Shown: positions 47,201 to 61,019, numbered from the stretch's first letter. The stretch: DNA of 64,000 nucleotides from Calliopum simillimum (GCA_951812925.1 OX638369.1:1674001-1738000); one strand, 5' to 3'. Notes: a model not told the origin generated them from the letters alone. Translations and numbers: made by a program.

Positions 47201-47857
47201 AGCTGATGTACAACTCAGACCGATAAGTTGGTGATGGTGTGTATTTCAATTTATGAAATTACTTCATTAAACTTGCATGACTGCGATGATGACCATTGTG
47301 CTGAGCCAAGTAACCAGTTGGGGGCTCTGCGTAGCCACAGTTGGAGCTGAAGAATTCACAAATCATTCATCTTAGTGTGATGGTTGAAGTGATATGAATT
47401 TTTACTTCATGCATTCGAAAATAAACACTGAAAAAATTATTTTACTTTTTTATGCAAACTAATTTAATTTAAATATATTTACCACCTTTGTTCTTGGAAA
47501 ACTTTGTCAGGTGAAACCTATAAAATATTCTTATATATTCCTATATATTCCAAGTCGACTGGTTATATTTCTTAAGAACTTTCCTCGAAAATTTTATTAC
47601 ATACATTCAACATACCTTTGCTACTAGGATCAATATTCGGAGATAGAAATATAGTCACCCTAGCCACATACTTCTAAGTTGATTAGCTTTATACATTGTA
47701 GATATCACTTGAATTTTAAGTTTTTATTTTAATCCAAATTTTTTTAAAACATAAAAAAACTTTAAAAAAACTTTGTTTGATGAAAGTTTTTTTAAATGTT
47801 TTTTTAAACTTTAATTTCAAAAACCTTGAAGTTATTTTAAACTTCTATCTAAATGAT
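44223..47857. other. Non-coding, one short repeat copy
   Basis: 45210-45325 is a copy of the repeat at 32420-32530 (CATTTAGAGGTAGCGCAG, AAAATGCTCGGAA). The remainder shows T-runs and short frames without motifs. Confidence 0.4.
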
Positions 47858-48115
47858 TTAAAAGTTAAAAGTCCGCCAAAACTTTAAAAAAAGGTCTGAT
47901 GAGAACAAACCCGAATTGACTGTCCGGCAGCTACAAGCAAGATGCTGGTCAATTTGGTATTGTTCTTCATAACCAAGCGATATTGTATTATAGGTATGGA
48001 TTTCCAGATCAAGATTTATAAATTTTTCACCGTGTACCACCCTTTCAGGGCGTTTACCATCAAAAACAACCTCGCCAACAAGAGGTAATCCATCATTACC
48101 AAAATACCATGTCAA
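47858..48115 (-). other. Short ORF with protein-like composition, unrecognised
   Basis: 85 codons on the minus strand with a balanced composition (WYFGNDGLPLVGEVVFDGK, SLGYEEQYQIDQHLACSC) unlike the Phe/Lys/Leu-rich chance frames around it. It could be a fragment of a transposon protein or an exon of an unknown gene. I recognise no domain and see no clear flanking splice sites. Confidence 0.3.
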
Positions 48116-49468
48116 ATTGAATTCATGTTATTGAAGAAATTCCCAAAATGTTGTCAGTCGGTTTAAATCAAGTTCAATCAAATTATAGTACTCGTAGGTA
48201 CCCACATACAGCACACACGGTAGCTTCTTTCTTTTATTCTTAAGGTCTACTTATCTACCACTTACTTACCACAATACCTTGAGTAAAAGTACAAAGCACA
48301 GAAAATTCGGTATAAATAATTTATGATTTTACACATGTTAAATTACAGTTAGCAACAAAATAGACAAAGCAGAATATAACAAGACAACTGAAATACAACA
48401 ACAATTACAACAACTTCAGTATAGACAAGAAAACAAATTGATTAAAACGCCCACAAAATTCTTGCCAACTCACCACAAGTCGCAAGAGTAGCCCAAGAAA
48501 CCACAGGTTAAGGTGTTGGTGGTGTGTGTAGGGGAAGGGGGGCAACGTTGGTCAAAAGTGGAAAATTGATTTTTTATTCTCTCTCTTTCTCTAAGAAACC
48601 ACAATATCATTGATGATAATGTTGATGATAATATGAGGAATGACCAACCCCTTTTAAAAGTTGTTTACAGTTGATTTCAGTAATGAGCAAGAAGAATAAG
48701 TTTTGTGGTATTTAATGGGTGTTATTATCATTTATTATTGTGTTCAGGGTTGAGAACAGTCAGCAGATTGAAGGGGACGTATAGAATTTTGATTTGATTG
48801 TACATATCATTGACCAGAAATGTGTCGCTTGCCAGTAGACAGTAATTGATGGGTTGTAAGGGAATTTATCTATATTTAGTAAGAAATTAACAAAACTTGG
48901 ATATGTATCCTGTTATTGATTTTTTCAAAAACAATGCAATTCTTACAATTTTATACATAATTCCACTTAAATTGAATTTGTTCAACAACTCACCATTGGA
49001 GAAGTTTGCACCCACTGCAGGCAAAATGTCGTATTTCTGAGTCGACAAACGTATTAGTGGATGCGACAAAATAACAATTCACAAAAGAGCAAATCCGCAA
49101 CTCAACCACAGTGACAGCATTAGTTGCTGCCGAAAAATCCTTTAAAGGATAAACAAAGTTCAAGTCACATTTTGAAATCCCTACACAAAATGGTTGTGAG
49201 TGGAGGCTTAAGCTTGTATTGCATCGTAGCATGTAATAATGGCAATAACAAAACAACAAAAAAGGATTTTAAGCTACTCAAGGAAGCGCATGTAACACAA
49301 TGACACTTTGTATTTAGAAATAAATGAACGAATAGAAGTCGAGGCACAGTATCATTCATAGAAGCATACATATATGTATAAAGTTAGTGAGTTTGAAACT
49401 CTTAAATTTCATGAAAGCATTTTAAGGCGCTTTAAAAAAGGGCTTTAAGGAAAGGTCAAAAGACAAAT

Positions 49469-49618
49469 AATTCGTCGTCTGAGTTTTCTTTTGCCCCATA
49501 CGCATATTCGTTATAAAAGCAAAATCACATAACCTGTGTCGACACAAACACAAGTTATTCGATTTTGATTTGTCAACAAATATGCGTATGGGGCAAAAGA
49601 GAACTCGGACGACGAATT
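49469..49618. repeat. 150-bp hairpin element
   Basis: AATTCGTCGTCTGAG...CCCCATACGCATATT at 49469-49508 and its near-perfect inverse at 49579-49618 form about 40-bp arms. The spacer has its own small palindrome CTGTGTCGACACA. MITE-like; target duplication uncertain because the edge is AT-rich. Confidence 0.6.
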
Positions 49619-49869
49619 AATAAACATAAAATTTCTTATTAGATAAAATTTTTTTTCATATTATGTTTATTTTACCAACCAAAAAAGTATTTTTTAGAAA
49701 AATTATTCATATATACAAAGGTCTAGTCTTATAAAACTGGGTAAAAAAAAAAAAAAAATTTTTTCAATAAGTATTTATGTTATATTTTTTATAAATTTTT
49801 TTTTTAACTTTTAATTGAGTTTAAAAAAAATTTCACTTTTCGTAAGCCAGGCTCACTACACAACTAATT

Positions 49870-50160
49870 ATCTCTTAGCTTGTTCTCTGAAAACTGGCTG
49901 CTTTTATTTGCCACCGTTTGTCTTAAGCTACTTTTATGGAGAAACCTATGGATAATAAAAGCTCATTTCACGAAATCTTAGGTACAAAATTTGTGTTTTT
50001 AATCTTGATTTTGTCGATAACAGCGCCATCTATGCCGAACAAGAAAAAATGTTGCAGACAAAATTATCGTATTTTTTTTTACTTAAAATTCGAATCCGCA
50101 AAAAAACTGGGGGCTCCCATATAAAATTTTGAAGGTGCCTCGCCCCACCTTCCTTAATTT
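49870..50160 (+). repeat. Dispersed repeat, copy 2 (see 24155-24560)
   Basis: Inverted homologue of 24155-24430. The open frame at 49936-50124 and the minus frame at 24277-24534 both encode KFVFLIL.LSITAP. This reflects nucleotide similarity of the repeat and is weak evidence for a protein. Confidence 0.55.
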
Positions 50161-50579
50161 CGGGACAACGTACAATGGGAGGGTTTGTATGGAACGGCGG
50201 TCATATATAGTAATAATAGAGCTAGGCTATTCAAATTTGGTGCAGATGTTTTTTACATTAAAATAATAAAATTCTGTGAATACAAACAAAATCCGCCGAC
50301 GGACACGCCTACCTCCCATACAAAGTTGGGGCGTGGTCGGAATTTTTTTTCAAAATGGGTATCAACTTCCAATAACTTGACCCCGCTGATTTCAAAAATG
50401 TTAAAAATTCTGAGGTATCTTTCAAAATTTTCAAATTATGCGAAATAAACGAAAATCTACTTTATAAAAACTATATTTTTTTTGCTTGGGTATTTGTCCC
50501 TTATTGACTCCGAAACTAACTAACCTTTTTTAAAGAAGTTGTTACATTGTGTTAGTACAAAAAAAGGCTATGTTATATG

Positions 50580-52600
50580 CTAAAAAGTGGGCGGTGCCAC
50601 GCCCTCCAAAAAATCAACTAATCATGTCTCCGAAACCCTTTGACGCAGATAAATGAGATATGGTAAATATGTTAAAATCATCAGGACAAATAATGTTCAC
50701 CAGAAAAATGGGCGAAGCCACGCCATCAAAAAAATAAATTCATTATTTCTCTGACAATATTTGCCGCACTTATAGACTAAGAGCCAGCGCTTGGCTGACC
50801 CTCCTCATAGTATCAAAGCTGAATTTTTTTGTGAGTGTTCTTACAATAGTAGGTATGAACTTCTGTTCTAGTGAATTCCTGAGAGGTGGTGCCTGCGTGA
50901 GATATCGGGCGCAAAAGGTTGCCAAAAACCGTTTTTTTGCAAATATTTCGCTGACGGTTATATCCAGAAAAAAATAACTTTCACAATTTTGTAGCTCATT
51001 AAATTTCATATCGAAAAGTGGTGCAAATTGTTTTCGCACGACCTATAGTTTAGGAGATATGGTCCAGTGAAATTTTACCTTCCGATCCAACATATCAAAT
51101 CCATATTTTTTTTTCCTTTAGTCGGCCTATTTTATAGTTTTAAAGTATGCACCAAAATTCGAGACCAATTTCACTGTCGTTCAAAAAGTTATTCAGGCAC
51201 AAAGGTCGAGAATATTAGTATCTCGATTACACTTATTTCTACAAAAAAATGGTGCTCCATAATTTTGTAGCTCAGAAAATTTCATACCAAAAAGTGGTGC
51301 AAGTTGTTTTCGTACGATCCACAGTTTAGGAGATATCCTATTTTAAGGTATTTTCCGCATACAAGTGTACATAGTAATATGAGTGTTGATTTTCAAAGTA
51401 CTATAACTACGCCTACGTCATAGTATCATAGTTAAATTTTTTTGTGGGTATTTTTCCAGTAGTGGGTACCAACTTTTGTTTTAGTCAAACCGTGAGAGGT
51501 GGTGCCTTCGCGAGATATCGATCATAGTTATAGTAATTTGAAAATCAACTTTCAAAAAACTGATTTTCTCTACCTTTTGCACCCGATATTTCGCGAAGGC
51601 ACCACCTCTCACGATTTAACTAAAACAAAAGTTAGAATTCCTTATTAGAAGAATACCCACAAAAAAATTCAGCCATGATACTATGACGTAGGCGTAGTTA
51701 TAGTACTTTGAAAATCAACATTCATATTACTAAGAACACTTGTATGCGGAAAATAACTTAAAATAAGATATCTCCTAAACTGTGGGTCGTACGTACCACT
51801 TTTTGATATGAAATTTTCTGAGCTACAAAATTGTGGAGCACCATTTTTTTGTAGAAATAAGCGTTAGCGAGATACTAATTTTCTCGACCTTTGTGCCTGA
51901 ATAACTTTTTGTACGACAGTGAAATCGGTCTCGAATTTGGGTGCATAATTTGAAACTAAAAAATAGGCCGACTAGAAGAAAAAAAATTATGGATTTTATA
52001 TGTTGGGTTGGAAAGTCCAATTTCACTGGACCATATCTCCTAAACTATAGGTCGTGCGAAAACAATTTGCACCATTTTTCGATATGAGCTACAAAGTTGT
52101 GCAAGTTAATTTTTTTTGGAGATATAACCGTTAGCGAGATATTTGCAAAAAACTGTTTTTCTCGACCTTTTGCGCCCGATATCTCACGTAGGCACCACCT
52201 CTCAGGAATTCACTAGAACAGAAGTTCATACCTACTATTGGAAGAACACTCACAAAAAAATTCAGCTTTGATACTATGAGGAGGGTCAGCCAAGCGCTGG
52301 CTCTCCGTCTATTAGATATGATTGGGTACATATGCTAATACAAAAAGTAGGCGGTGTCACGCCCCTCTGAATGCTGATTCATCATATCTCAGAAACTGCT
52401 TGACGTAGATAGACAAAATTTGATACATTTGCAAAGGGCATATGGAAAAACGATTTTCAATGAAAAAATGGGCAGTGCCACGCCCTACGAAAATAAAATT
52501 TGTCATATTGCTAACGCTACTTGGCGCAAATTATAAGATTTGGTAAAATGCTTCGCTATGGTATGTCCAAATAAAGAGAGGGCGATTTCCAAGGGGCTCA
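50580..52600. repeat. Approximately 115-120-bp tandem units, interrupted by a palindrome
   Basis: GGGCGGTGCCACGCCC-like starts near 50590, 50710, 52352 and 52470, each followed by AATT(C/A)(A/G)TCAT.TCTC and TTGACGCAGATA-like blocks. The 50780-52304 palindrome sits inside what would be the second unit. Confidence 0.5.
50780..52304. mobile_element. 1.5-kb near-perfect palindrome
   Basis: The left arm starts AGAGCCAGCGCTTGGCTGACC and the right arm ends with its inverse; corresponding blocks pair inward to a centre near 51540. Each arm holds two diverged copies of a module with GAGAGGTGGTGCCT.CG.GAGATATCG (left 50883 and 51500; right 51590 and 52185), so the element has four. No coding. Relatives of its inner blocks occur at 10190-10345 and perhaps 63190-63440. 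Foldback-like; no transposase. Confidence 0.75.
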
Positions 52601-52729
52601 AAAGGGGTGAATATACCCCTTACCTACTACCCTTTCGTTAAAAAAAGCATTTTCCGAATTTAAAGCAGACTGTAAGCTTGAAATCGATAAATCTATTGTA
52701 AAACGTTAAAGAATATAAAGAAATACAAA

Positions 52730-53300
52730 TAATTTTTATTCTCAAAAACTACAACAGGAAAAAATTCATAGAAAAAAAGTTCTCAAAAAAGGCAGTAGGG
52801 ACTTTGCATTTCGATTAAGCATACTTGGCAACATATTATATTGGAAAATAATGAAAATCAGAATATGTATTTTTATTTTTTTTTTTTTTATGTCAAAGTT
52901 TTCAAAATTTCTCGATTTTGGCTTTTTGAGCTTAAATTTTCGAAAAATCACCATAATTCACGTATTATATATAAAAACTCAAACAAATGTTTTTTTTAAA
53001 GCTAAATGCTTGTTCTTTTTACCAAAATGCTATTTTGACATATCTCGATGCAAACGAATTAAAAATTGCGTTCCAAAAAAGTCAATTTATTTTGTCCCGT
53101 CAAAAACTACAATACAATATGAAAAAGTTCTCAAGGGACTTTGCATTTCGATTAAGCATACTTGGCCATATATTATATTGAAAAATAATGAAAATCAGAA
53201 AATGTATTTTTTTTACTGTCAAAGTTTGCAATTTTTCCATTTTTACCATTTTTTTTTTTAATATTTGAAAAATCACTATAATTCACATAAAAATTGCAGA
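52730..53300 (+). repeat. Tandem duplication of about 330 bp
   Basis: GGGACTTTGCATTTCGATTA at 52798 recurs at 53138, and the following 120 bases match closely (CATACTTGGC, AATAATGAAAATCAGAA, TCAAAGTTT, AAAAATCAC.ATAATTCAC). The reading frames over it are of low complexity. Confidence 0.65.
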
Positions 53301-55020
53301 AAAAAATAGGTTATTTTTAAAAAAGTAGAAACAAAATTCTTTCTAACGATGTGCTACATAAGTGCATCCGGCTTAAAACAAATAAACTAGAGCGTTTATC
53401 CAGTACTTTCTAATGCAAAAACTTCCAAAGAGCACTGTGTAACTAAAGCAAAAGAAAATTTTAAAATTTTATAGTTTTTTTTTCCATCTCTGACGATTAG
53501 CATAAAAATTTTTTAAATCCACAGCACTTTCAAATTTTACCTATTTATGGCCACAATCTCCCATTGTGCAACGGCTCATTTAATGGACCATGTTCGCCGA
53601 TTAACAGTTGCCCAGTATAACAGGGCAAAATTAATATAAAAATTAAACCTGACTTTTGCAAATACAGTCCATCCGAATGATAGGCAAATCAAGTTGTAGA
53701 AATATGCAAATTTATTTAAAAAAATTCAAAACACGTAAGCTTCAGATTTTGCTTTAAAAAATCAGGTTTTGTCACAAATTTTTTTTTGGTATTTTTCATA
53801 AATTTTCAAACAAAACATCTTGCTGAATTCATATTTCCCACAAGTAAATCAACATTAAGTGTGCTGATATCGACACAGATATAATGGCTTTGGCGTTGGC
53901 GTTAATATATCACCGATTATTATATTTTTTGTTTTATATTGTGTCTGATTCAAAAGCAAATTTCATGTGAATTATTAATGTCAAATATTATAAACGTACT
54001 AATTTTATGGCAAAATTTAAATTTTTGTTTATTAAGTCATTTTTCAACATCGCTCCTCTGTGGCAAGCAAACATTAATCTTTGATACTTAGCATATTTTA
54101 AGCACAATACATACATACAAATGATTGTTAAAAAAAACGATAAACGATTTATATTGACTCAAGTATTTTATTACAGAAATTAACTAAAAAATAACACAAC
54201 AATTCTTTTATTTTTTTATAATTTTCAACACATTTAATGCGGTGTATTTTAATAAAAGTTATAGATATACGAGTGTATACATTGTATATATTTTGTTATA
54301 ATATTTTTCTTTATAAATTCAATTTCAGTGTTCTAGATGTGAATAGATTGTAGCGGCTTTGCCAAACACACCCATTTTTCAAAAACTTTATTTGCCATAT
54401 CTGCGATATATCGCATTTCAACGGCATGTCCAACTGTGACATGAGTTTTCAATAAATTTATGACCCTGGAATGCTAATAGTGTTAATTTAATTATCGATT
54501 GGACAGTGGTCGCTGCTTATTTGATGATGAATGTGATGCATATAATTGACCTTATTTGAGCATATCTTTTTTTTATTAATATTTTTTTTTATAAAAAGTT
54601 AAAATCAAATTTGAATTGTCAACGCCATTTGAAATGATCGTAAATTTTATATCTGTTATCGTTCAAGTTATCACAAATAAGAGTTAAATGCACACCCCGA
54701 AACGTGCTTCAAAAGTTAACAAAAAAATAAAAATAACTAAAAAGAGTGATAAAATTATAAATTCAAATGTTTACTATCGATAGTTGCTTACCATAATTTT
54801 CTTGTAGCTGTTACTAAAAACTTTTGTTGCTTTTGTTGTTAATTATGTTAATTTTTAACTATTGAATTGGTAATGTGATTAAGTTTCTGATTAATTGAGT
54901 AGTAAGATAGTTTTGAGTTGATGGTAATTTCTCAAAGGGGGGCCATCAAAAAATGTTATACATAATGTTCTGATACTACTTTCTTCATTTTGTGTTAATT
55001 TGTATAAAAACAAGTAATTA
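53301..55020. other. Non-coding, nothing recognised
   Basis: AT-rich sequence without long frames or clear repeats. Confidence 0.4.
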
Positions 55021-55029
55021 CATTTCTTG

Positions 55030-55270
55030 GCCCTGCCAAAAATCAAATTGAAATAAGAATAATCTATGAATCAAGCTTGAAAAAATTTTTAACTTGCACT
55101 TAACATTTCTGTATAGGAGGTGCCACGCGCATTTGTCAGAATTTGCTTACTTTTTCCTTAGCTAATTAAAACCATTCTTAGTATTCATTTGAAAATGTTT
55201 TAAATTCTGTACATAACTATGTCAGTAAAGGTTAAAAATTTCTCAAGTGAGCCTTCTTAGGAAAACGGTG
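55030..55270 (+). repeat. Dispersed repeat family R1, degenerate copy 4
   Basis: TTGGCCCTGCCAAAAATCAAA and TAGGAGGTGCCACGCGC in the order of family R1, then decay. Confidence 0.45.
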
Positions 55271-55529
55271 AGTTTATATCGGAATTTTTTAAAACTCATA
55301 TTTTTTTTTTTTACCAATTTTTGGCAAAATCGTAAAATGTCTCAGAAAATTCTGGAAAAATTTACAGGTATTCGTTGGACGATTTTGAGCATTTTATGCC
55401 GTTTACACTTTTTTCGTAAGACGCCTTACTTTTCCCTACTACTGAAAATAGACTTGCACGGCGTCATTATATCCATAATAACTTTTGAACCAATATCGAT
55501 TACCCCAATTTTTTTCTGGGATATAAGTA

Positions 55530-56689
55530 CAGTAGACCCCGCTTAATTGACTTGATGAAAAATGCAAACTTTTCGGTTCAATTAACCGGGGAATCAATTA
55601 AGCGGGGCTCGCTTAATTGATCCGACTGATCAATTAAAAGAATCCCGGGTAATTGATCGAGTGAGTCAATTAAGCATAGAAAAAATTTAATGGTTTTTTT
55701 ATATGTTCAAAGCATTAAGAATTTCTTAAAGTCATAAGCTCCATAAAGAGATAACGAATACAAAAATATGTATGTTTATTGTATTAAAAAGACATTAGGT
55801 ACATAAAGGGAACTTCAATTCACCTTAAAATAAAATAAAGAAAATTAATACAAAAGACGGGTTTGTGCGTAGTAGACTTATAGCTGAGCATATAAATTTG
55901 GAAAAACTAGGTGTAATGGAAATCTATAGCTTAGGATATGTTTACTACGAGTCCATCAGTCTGCCGTGCTGAATCGGATGCCTGAGCACATGACCGGCCT
56001 GAAAAGATTGCGCAAATCATTTTTTTTATGTCTCGCAAACGGTTACTTATATAGAAAAATGTTGTGACAATTTTGTAATTGTGTGCATATAAAAATTTAT
56101 TCAGCGTCAAATTTTTAAATTTTTTTATATTTCCCAGTGGCATCAGAAATAAAAAAGCAACATACGTGATTTTGACTATTTAAAACCTTTAAGGCCATCA
56201 CCTCTTCTGGACATGGTATGTAATGCACAATCCACTTTCGTCGGCGTCAAAAATATCAGCTTGATCAAAATCCTTTAATAATCCGGGAAGAACTAAGTTA
56301 TTGAAATCATTTGCTCCTTTTACGTTTTCTAAGGATTTTTCACCATGGACTTTACGAAAGACGACACCTTAACGGATTTGCCTTTGCCAAAGCCAGTTCG
56401 GAGTAGGATTAAAATCTTTATTGAGTTGTATTGAAAACTGTTCAGATTTTTCCATCAGAAAATTGTTTGTTACTTTTAATATTGTTGATCTTTAAAAGGG
56501 GTATTTTGTATGTATTTTCATTTGGAAATAATTTTTTCCCATCAATTAACCGGGGAAACCAATCAAGCAGGAATCAATTAACAGGGGATTTGGGTGCCTT
56601 TTTCAATGAGGACAGTTTCACTAGGCTTTTTTTAGTTCAATTATCCGGGGAAGTCAATTAAAAGGGGGTCAATTAAGCGGGGTCTACTG
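55530..56689 (-). mobile_element. pogo/Tigger-like DNA transposon relic
   Basis: CAGTAGACCCCGCTTAATTGAC at the left and its inverse at 56668-56689, with TA on both sides (55528-55529 and 56690-56691), are the CAGT...ACTG ends of the pogo group. Inner TIR sequence repeats AATTAAGCGGGG and AATTAACCGGGG. On the minus strand near 56210-56280 a frame reads KDFDQADIFDADESGL, the first-Asp motif of the pogo DDE domain, followed by a stop at about 56203. The rest of the enzyme is broken or missing in 1160 bp. Confidence 0.75.
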
Positions 56690-56691
56690 TA

Positions 56692-59600
56692 GTTCCTATT
56701 TGTGCGGAGAGTGTGAACATAACTTTTTCAGAGGTGAAGAGGTTGCTTAAATTTCTACATATTTATTTGAAATAAGGTTTTTCAATAAAAAATTTTAGTT
56801 ACAAAAAAAAAACTAAATATCTAACTATTTTAGAAAAAAAATAAAAAATTTTTACTAATTGCTACAAAAAAATTTTTTTTTTTTTTTAAAGCTTTTTTCA
56901 CATTAAAATTCTTAGGTGGCGCACATGACAAATTTTAAGCCTAAAGCGTTTTGAAAGTTTTGCTTGTGCGTGGTTCTCCGAAAAATGTACCATTCAATGT
57001 CATGGGGCTGAAAAATATGTTTAAATTTAGAATTTGATGTTTTAACTATTTAATACAGATACTTAACAAGAGCTTCTATACGAATAGCTTAAATAAAAAT
57101 TCTAAATATTTCACTATGAAATTATTACTTAAAGTGTCAAAACGTCATTCTCTCTGCTGTCCCTAATGAACTTAATTTGACCGTTTCGCATATCACTTTA
57201 TTTTCTTACGACATTGTTTTTATATACATATATTTCAGTTACTGTTTTTCTGTGTTAACACTTCGCAAAAAATTTCTGAATATTGAAATAACATACATAG
57301 AAGTTGATCCCTCATTCTTCGCTCAGTTTTTCTTATTTTAACTGTAAATTTTTTATAATTTTAGTTCGTTTTTCTGCTTAAGTGTCTTTAAAAATATTTT
57401 GTATGGTTAAATACTCCTTTCGTAAAGTTTTTTAAAGTGGTGAAATTTTTCACAGAATTGCTTCAATTTTGTATAAATTTTCGAAAAGAACCAAAAGATG
57501 AAAAAAAAGAGCAGCGGCCTAACAAAAAAAGACAATTTTTGGTCTTTAAATACCAAAGTGGGAACCATCGATATAATGTATATATTGTTTTAAGCAACGA
57601 TCGAATTTTTTATTTCTCTATGCTATGGGAAAGATAATTTTCAATTATTTGACTTTTTTTATAAATCCACCACACACCGTTTGTTTTTCAACTCTACTTA
57701 GCTATTCACTTGTGAAACCATAATTATGCAACAAAAAAAAAACCCCCGAGATGGAAGACACTTTGGGTAAAGGTCATTTCTGGACCGCCGTGATTCATTA
57801 ATTTTGTGATTAATGGTGTGAAAACGTGCAGTATTTTTGTGTTTTATTTGTTAAGTTGCTACCAACCAAGATTACCACGAATTCACTGGCAACAGCAGAA
57901 GCACTGATGCCTCGCATAAGTCAACAACAATTGCTGGAAACAAACAACATTATTAATTGCCACATTGATTTTTATGTTAAATCAATGCCAATCGATGATT
58001 CCTTTGAGTGATTTTAATTGACGTTGAGGCGCCTCTTTCCTTCGAAAGCACCCCGTACGAATGTCACCTGCTGAGTATGACAGCATAGAAGACCTCACAA
58101 GCGTACGAAATATTCGTTGTTTGGTATCACACATATATGGTGGTGGTACATCGCTTATGGGTGCGCATACGGGGAAGCCAAAAACTATTAACAGTGTACA
58201 GAGCTTGATGAATGATTGACAGCGTTAAAATAATCATTGGGCATTTCTATGTAACTTATAAGAAACAAAAAAAGAAAAATAATCGTTACTTATGATAACC
58301 AGACTGATTAATTTATTCATGTGAAGAAATAAAAATCACCAAACAAAATCAAAAACATTTGGAGGTATTCAATCAAAAGAAGATTTTGGTGTTGTTAGTC
58401 AGCGGTAAGCAGAATGAATCAATTAAATCTGTTTCGAAACGTAATCTGCGATGAATATATTTATTGAACAATACACCGGTACAAAAATTTGATTTTTTTT
58501 TTTGGGAAACGTCAAAATTTCGAAGAAAAATGCATTCGATGAAGTTTGGTCCATTTTTCGGTGATACATTACAGTTTTTAAGTAATGCGTATACTCAAAG
58601 TTTCGAACTTTGTTAATCTTTTACAAACTTTGGGTAAGAAGGTGTGCCAGCTGGAAAATTTTACCCAAAACTAAAGAAACTAATGTGCATAACTTAAGGT
58701 AAACTTGAAGACTATAAGTGGAATAAGCAATTTTAATAAATTTTTTGAGAATTTCCTGTTTAAAATAAGATTGTAGTTCTTAAGAGGTTAGGTAGATAAA
58801 ACTATTCTGTAAGTGTAGTTATCAAAGCGAATATATCGAATGATGCATCATCGGAAATTCCGAAAAATCCGGTCTTTCAATAAATGTCCAACAAGTTGAT
58901 TTTATTATGTTATAAGGATAAAAATGATGGTTTAAACAAATTTCAAAAAATTTATTATATTGTAATAATATTTTCGTTTCATACTATGACTTGATACCAT
59001 ACAAGGGACCATTAGCAAATTGTCCCCTTATTTTCGCTTTGGTTTGATAATTTCGATAATTTCATCAAATATATACGCATCGTACAACAACAACAACAAC
59101 TTGCGTGTTTTTATGCTTTCTTTCGCTATGCGTTTTTTCCAATTATTTCCCAGTGTGACTATGTCTGTCACATTTTCTACGCAATTCTGAAAACTAAATT
59201 TTATGCGTAATTTCATGTAGCAATTGCCCATATTTTGTAATAAAAACCCATTTGAAATTAAGTTGTTATGACAATTTAGAGCTCTCGTTTGTTATCAACT
59301 GTACTTCAATGGAGAGTGCGTAAAAATTTATGAAAGCTACGACAATAACGTATTAAAAAAAAAATATTTTTTTTAAAAAGCATTAACTCCTCATATGAAT
59401 CAAGAATCTCCATAAAATTCTAATCATTACGTACATTTCCGGAAATCAACTTCTAAAGTAAGCTTTTTGGTGGAATTCGGAGTAATTTAGAGTAATTATC
59501 CAGCTTACTTAATTCTCTTTAAAAAGATTACAAGTGCATTAAAAAAAGGCAAAGCTTTGCTAGAATTTCAAAGAAATAAAGAAGGCAGTAAAGCTATGAA

Positions 59601-61017
59601 CAATATATCCAAGACCTCAGTAAGCTCAGAGTGTCTCCGTAAGTGTGATGATATGTGCACTGAAAATAGCAAGGAACTTCTTTCTGAGATCATTGTGATT
59701 ATTTTAAATCCTATAAGAAATATATTAGGCAATAGTCATTTAATTCCTTAAATGCATTCAGATCTCCTCTTTCTAAACTCGTTCTTATGAATATCAAGTA
59801 CGTTTTTACATACTCAGTATTCCGAATCAGAATTTCCAATGGCATCAATTCAAAATTCTGTGTTCAATCATATAGAGCAAAAACAATTTATGTACATTTT
59901 TAACAAAAATCGGCTTCCAACATGGGCAACATAAAATTTACATTAGTCTTTCCTGGAATTCATGTGGAACACGCGCAACAAAAATACCAATGGGATACAA
60001 TTGAAATTTCGAAAAATAAAAAATCCGGAAATTTCATTATTAATTTTTTTTGACACGCGTGTCAACGGGAAGTCAAACGTAACCATTTGCGCGCTATCTT
60101 CGCAGATTGACATCAATAAAACAAACAATGGGCGTAAAAATTGGCCCAAAAGTCGAGGTAAGTCCCATTATGAGAGCACACAGTACAAGACGACAACGCT
60201 GTAGGTAACATACACAACAACGTCTGTTATGGATTCGAGGATTAGTGCACAGTGTAATTATTAATCTCAAGGTAGTTGTGAACGTAGCTGAAAGGTCCTT
60301 GTTGACATTCTCTAACTACCAAGTGTAATAAAGTCATAAACTTGAAAATAATGAAGTGCCACACGCAGTTAATTAACGCAGCAAATGTGATTTACTCAAG
60401 GACAAAATGTCAATTTTGTCAAAACGATTAACTCGATTCACAGGATGTCAATGAGGCTTAAAGGCGAAAGTTACGCATACAATAGCAACAATAATAAAGG
60501 AATGGTATGGTTATTGAAATCAATAAGGATACTATGCATGTGAGAAAATAATTCCATTGTGAAGGTATTTAAAATCAAGGACAGTTTTTTATATTATTAT
60601 ATTAAGGCAAGGACAATTTCAAAAATCGAATTTTTCTAATGTCATGTTCAGTTCTATAAAAAGATTGTTATGGTGTGTTTTTTCAGATTTTTTATTAATT
60701 TTTTTTTTTTTTGGGTTTTTTGGAATCCAAAGAAATTACCAATTATCCAAAAAAAAAAATACAAATATTAGTGATAATTTTATCGGTTGATACATTTCAC
60801 ACAGAAAACCCATAAATATGTAAAAGAAAAGTGTATTCCTAAGTAAATTAGAATTTGGATGAATTCGGTGAATACACTTTCTTCATCTTTGAAACTCTGA
60901 AAAAAATGCAACGAAAAACTCATCCTGTTAATTGATAAGAAGAAGACCGATCTGCTGTTTGATTAAAGACAGTCAATTATTGTTAATTTTGACCTATGTA
61001 TTTCCTATAAAGTGCAA
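56692..61017. other. Non-coding, nothing recognised
   Basis: Short frames only, plus CAACAACAAC simple sequence near 59085-59100. No element with clear ends was found. Confidence 0.4.
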
Positions 61018-61019
61018 TA

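Noticed and set aside
51067..52026. Two similar 67-codon ORFs on opposite strands (MKFYLPIQHIKS..., MKLDFPTQHIKS...)
   Set aside because: They are the two arms of the palindrome at 50780-52304 read inward, not a gene pair.
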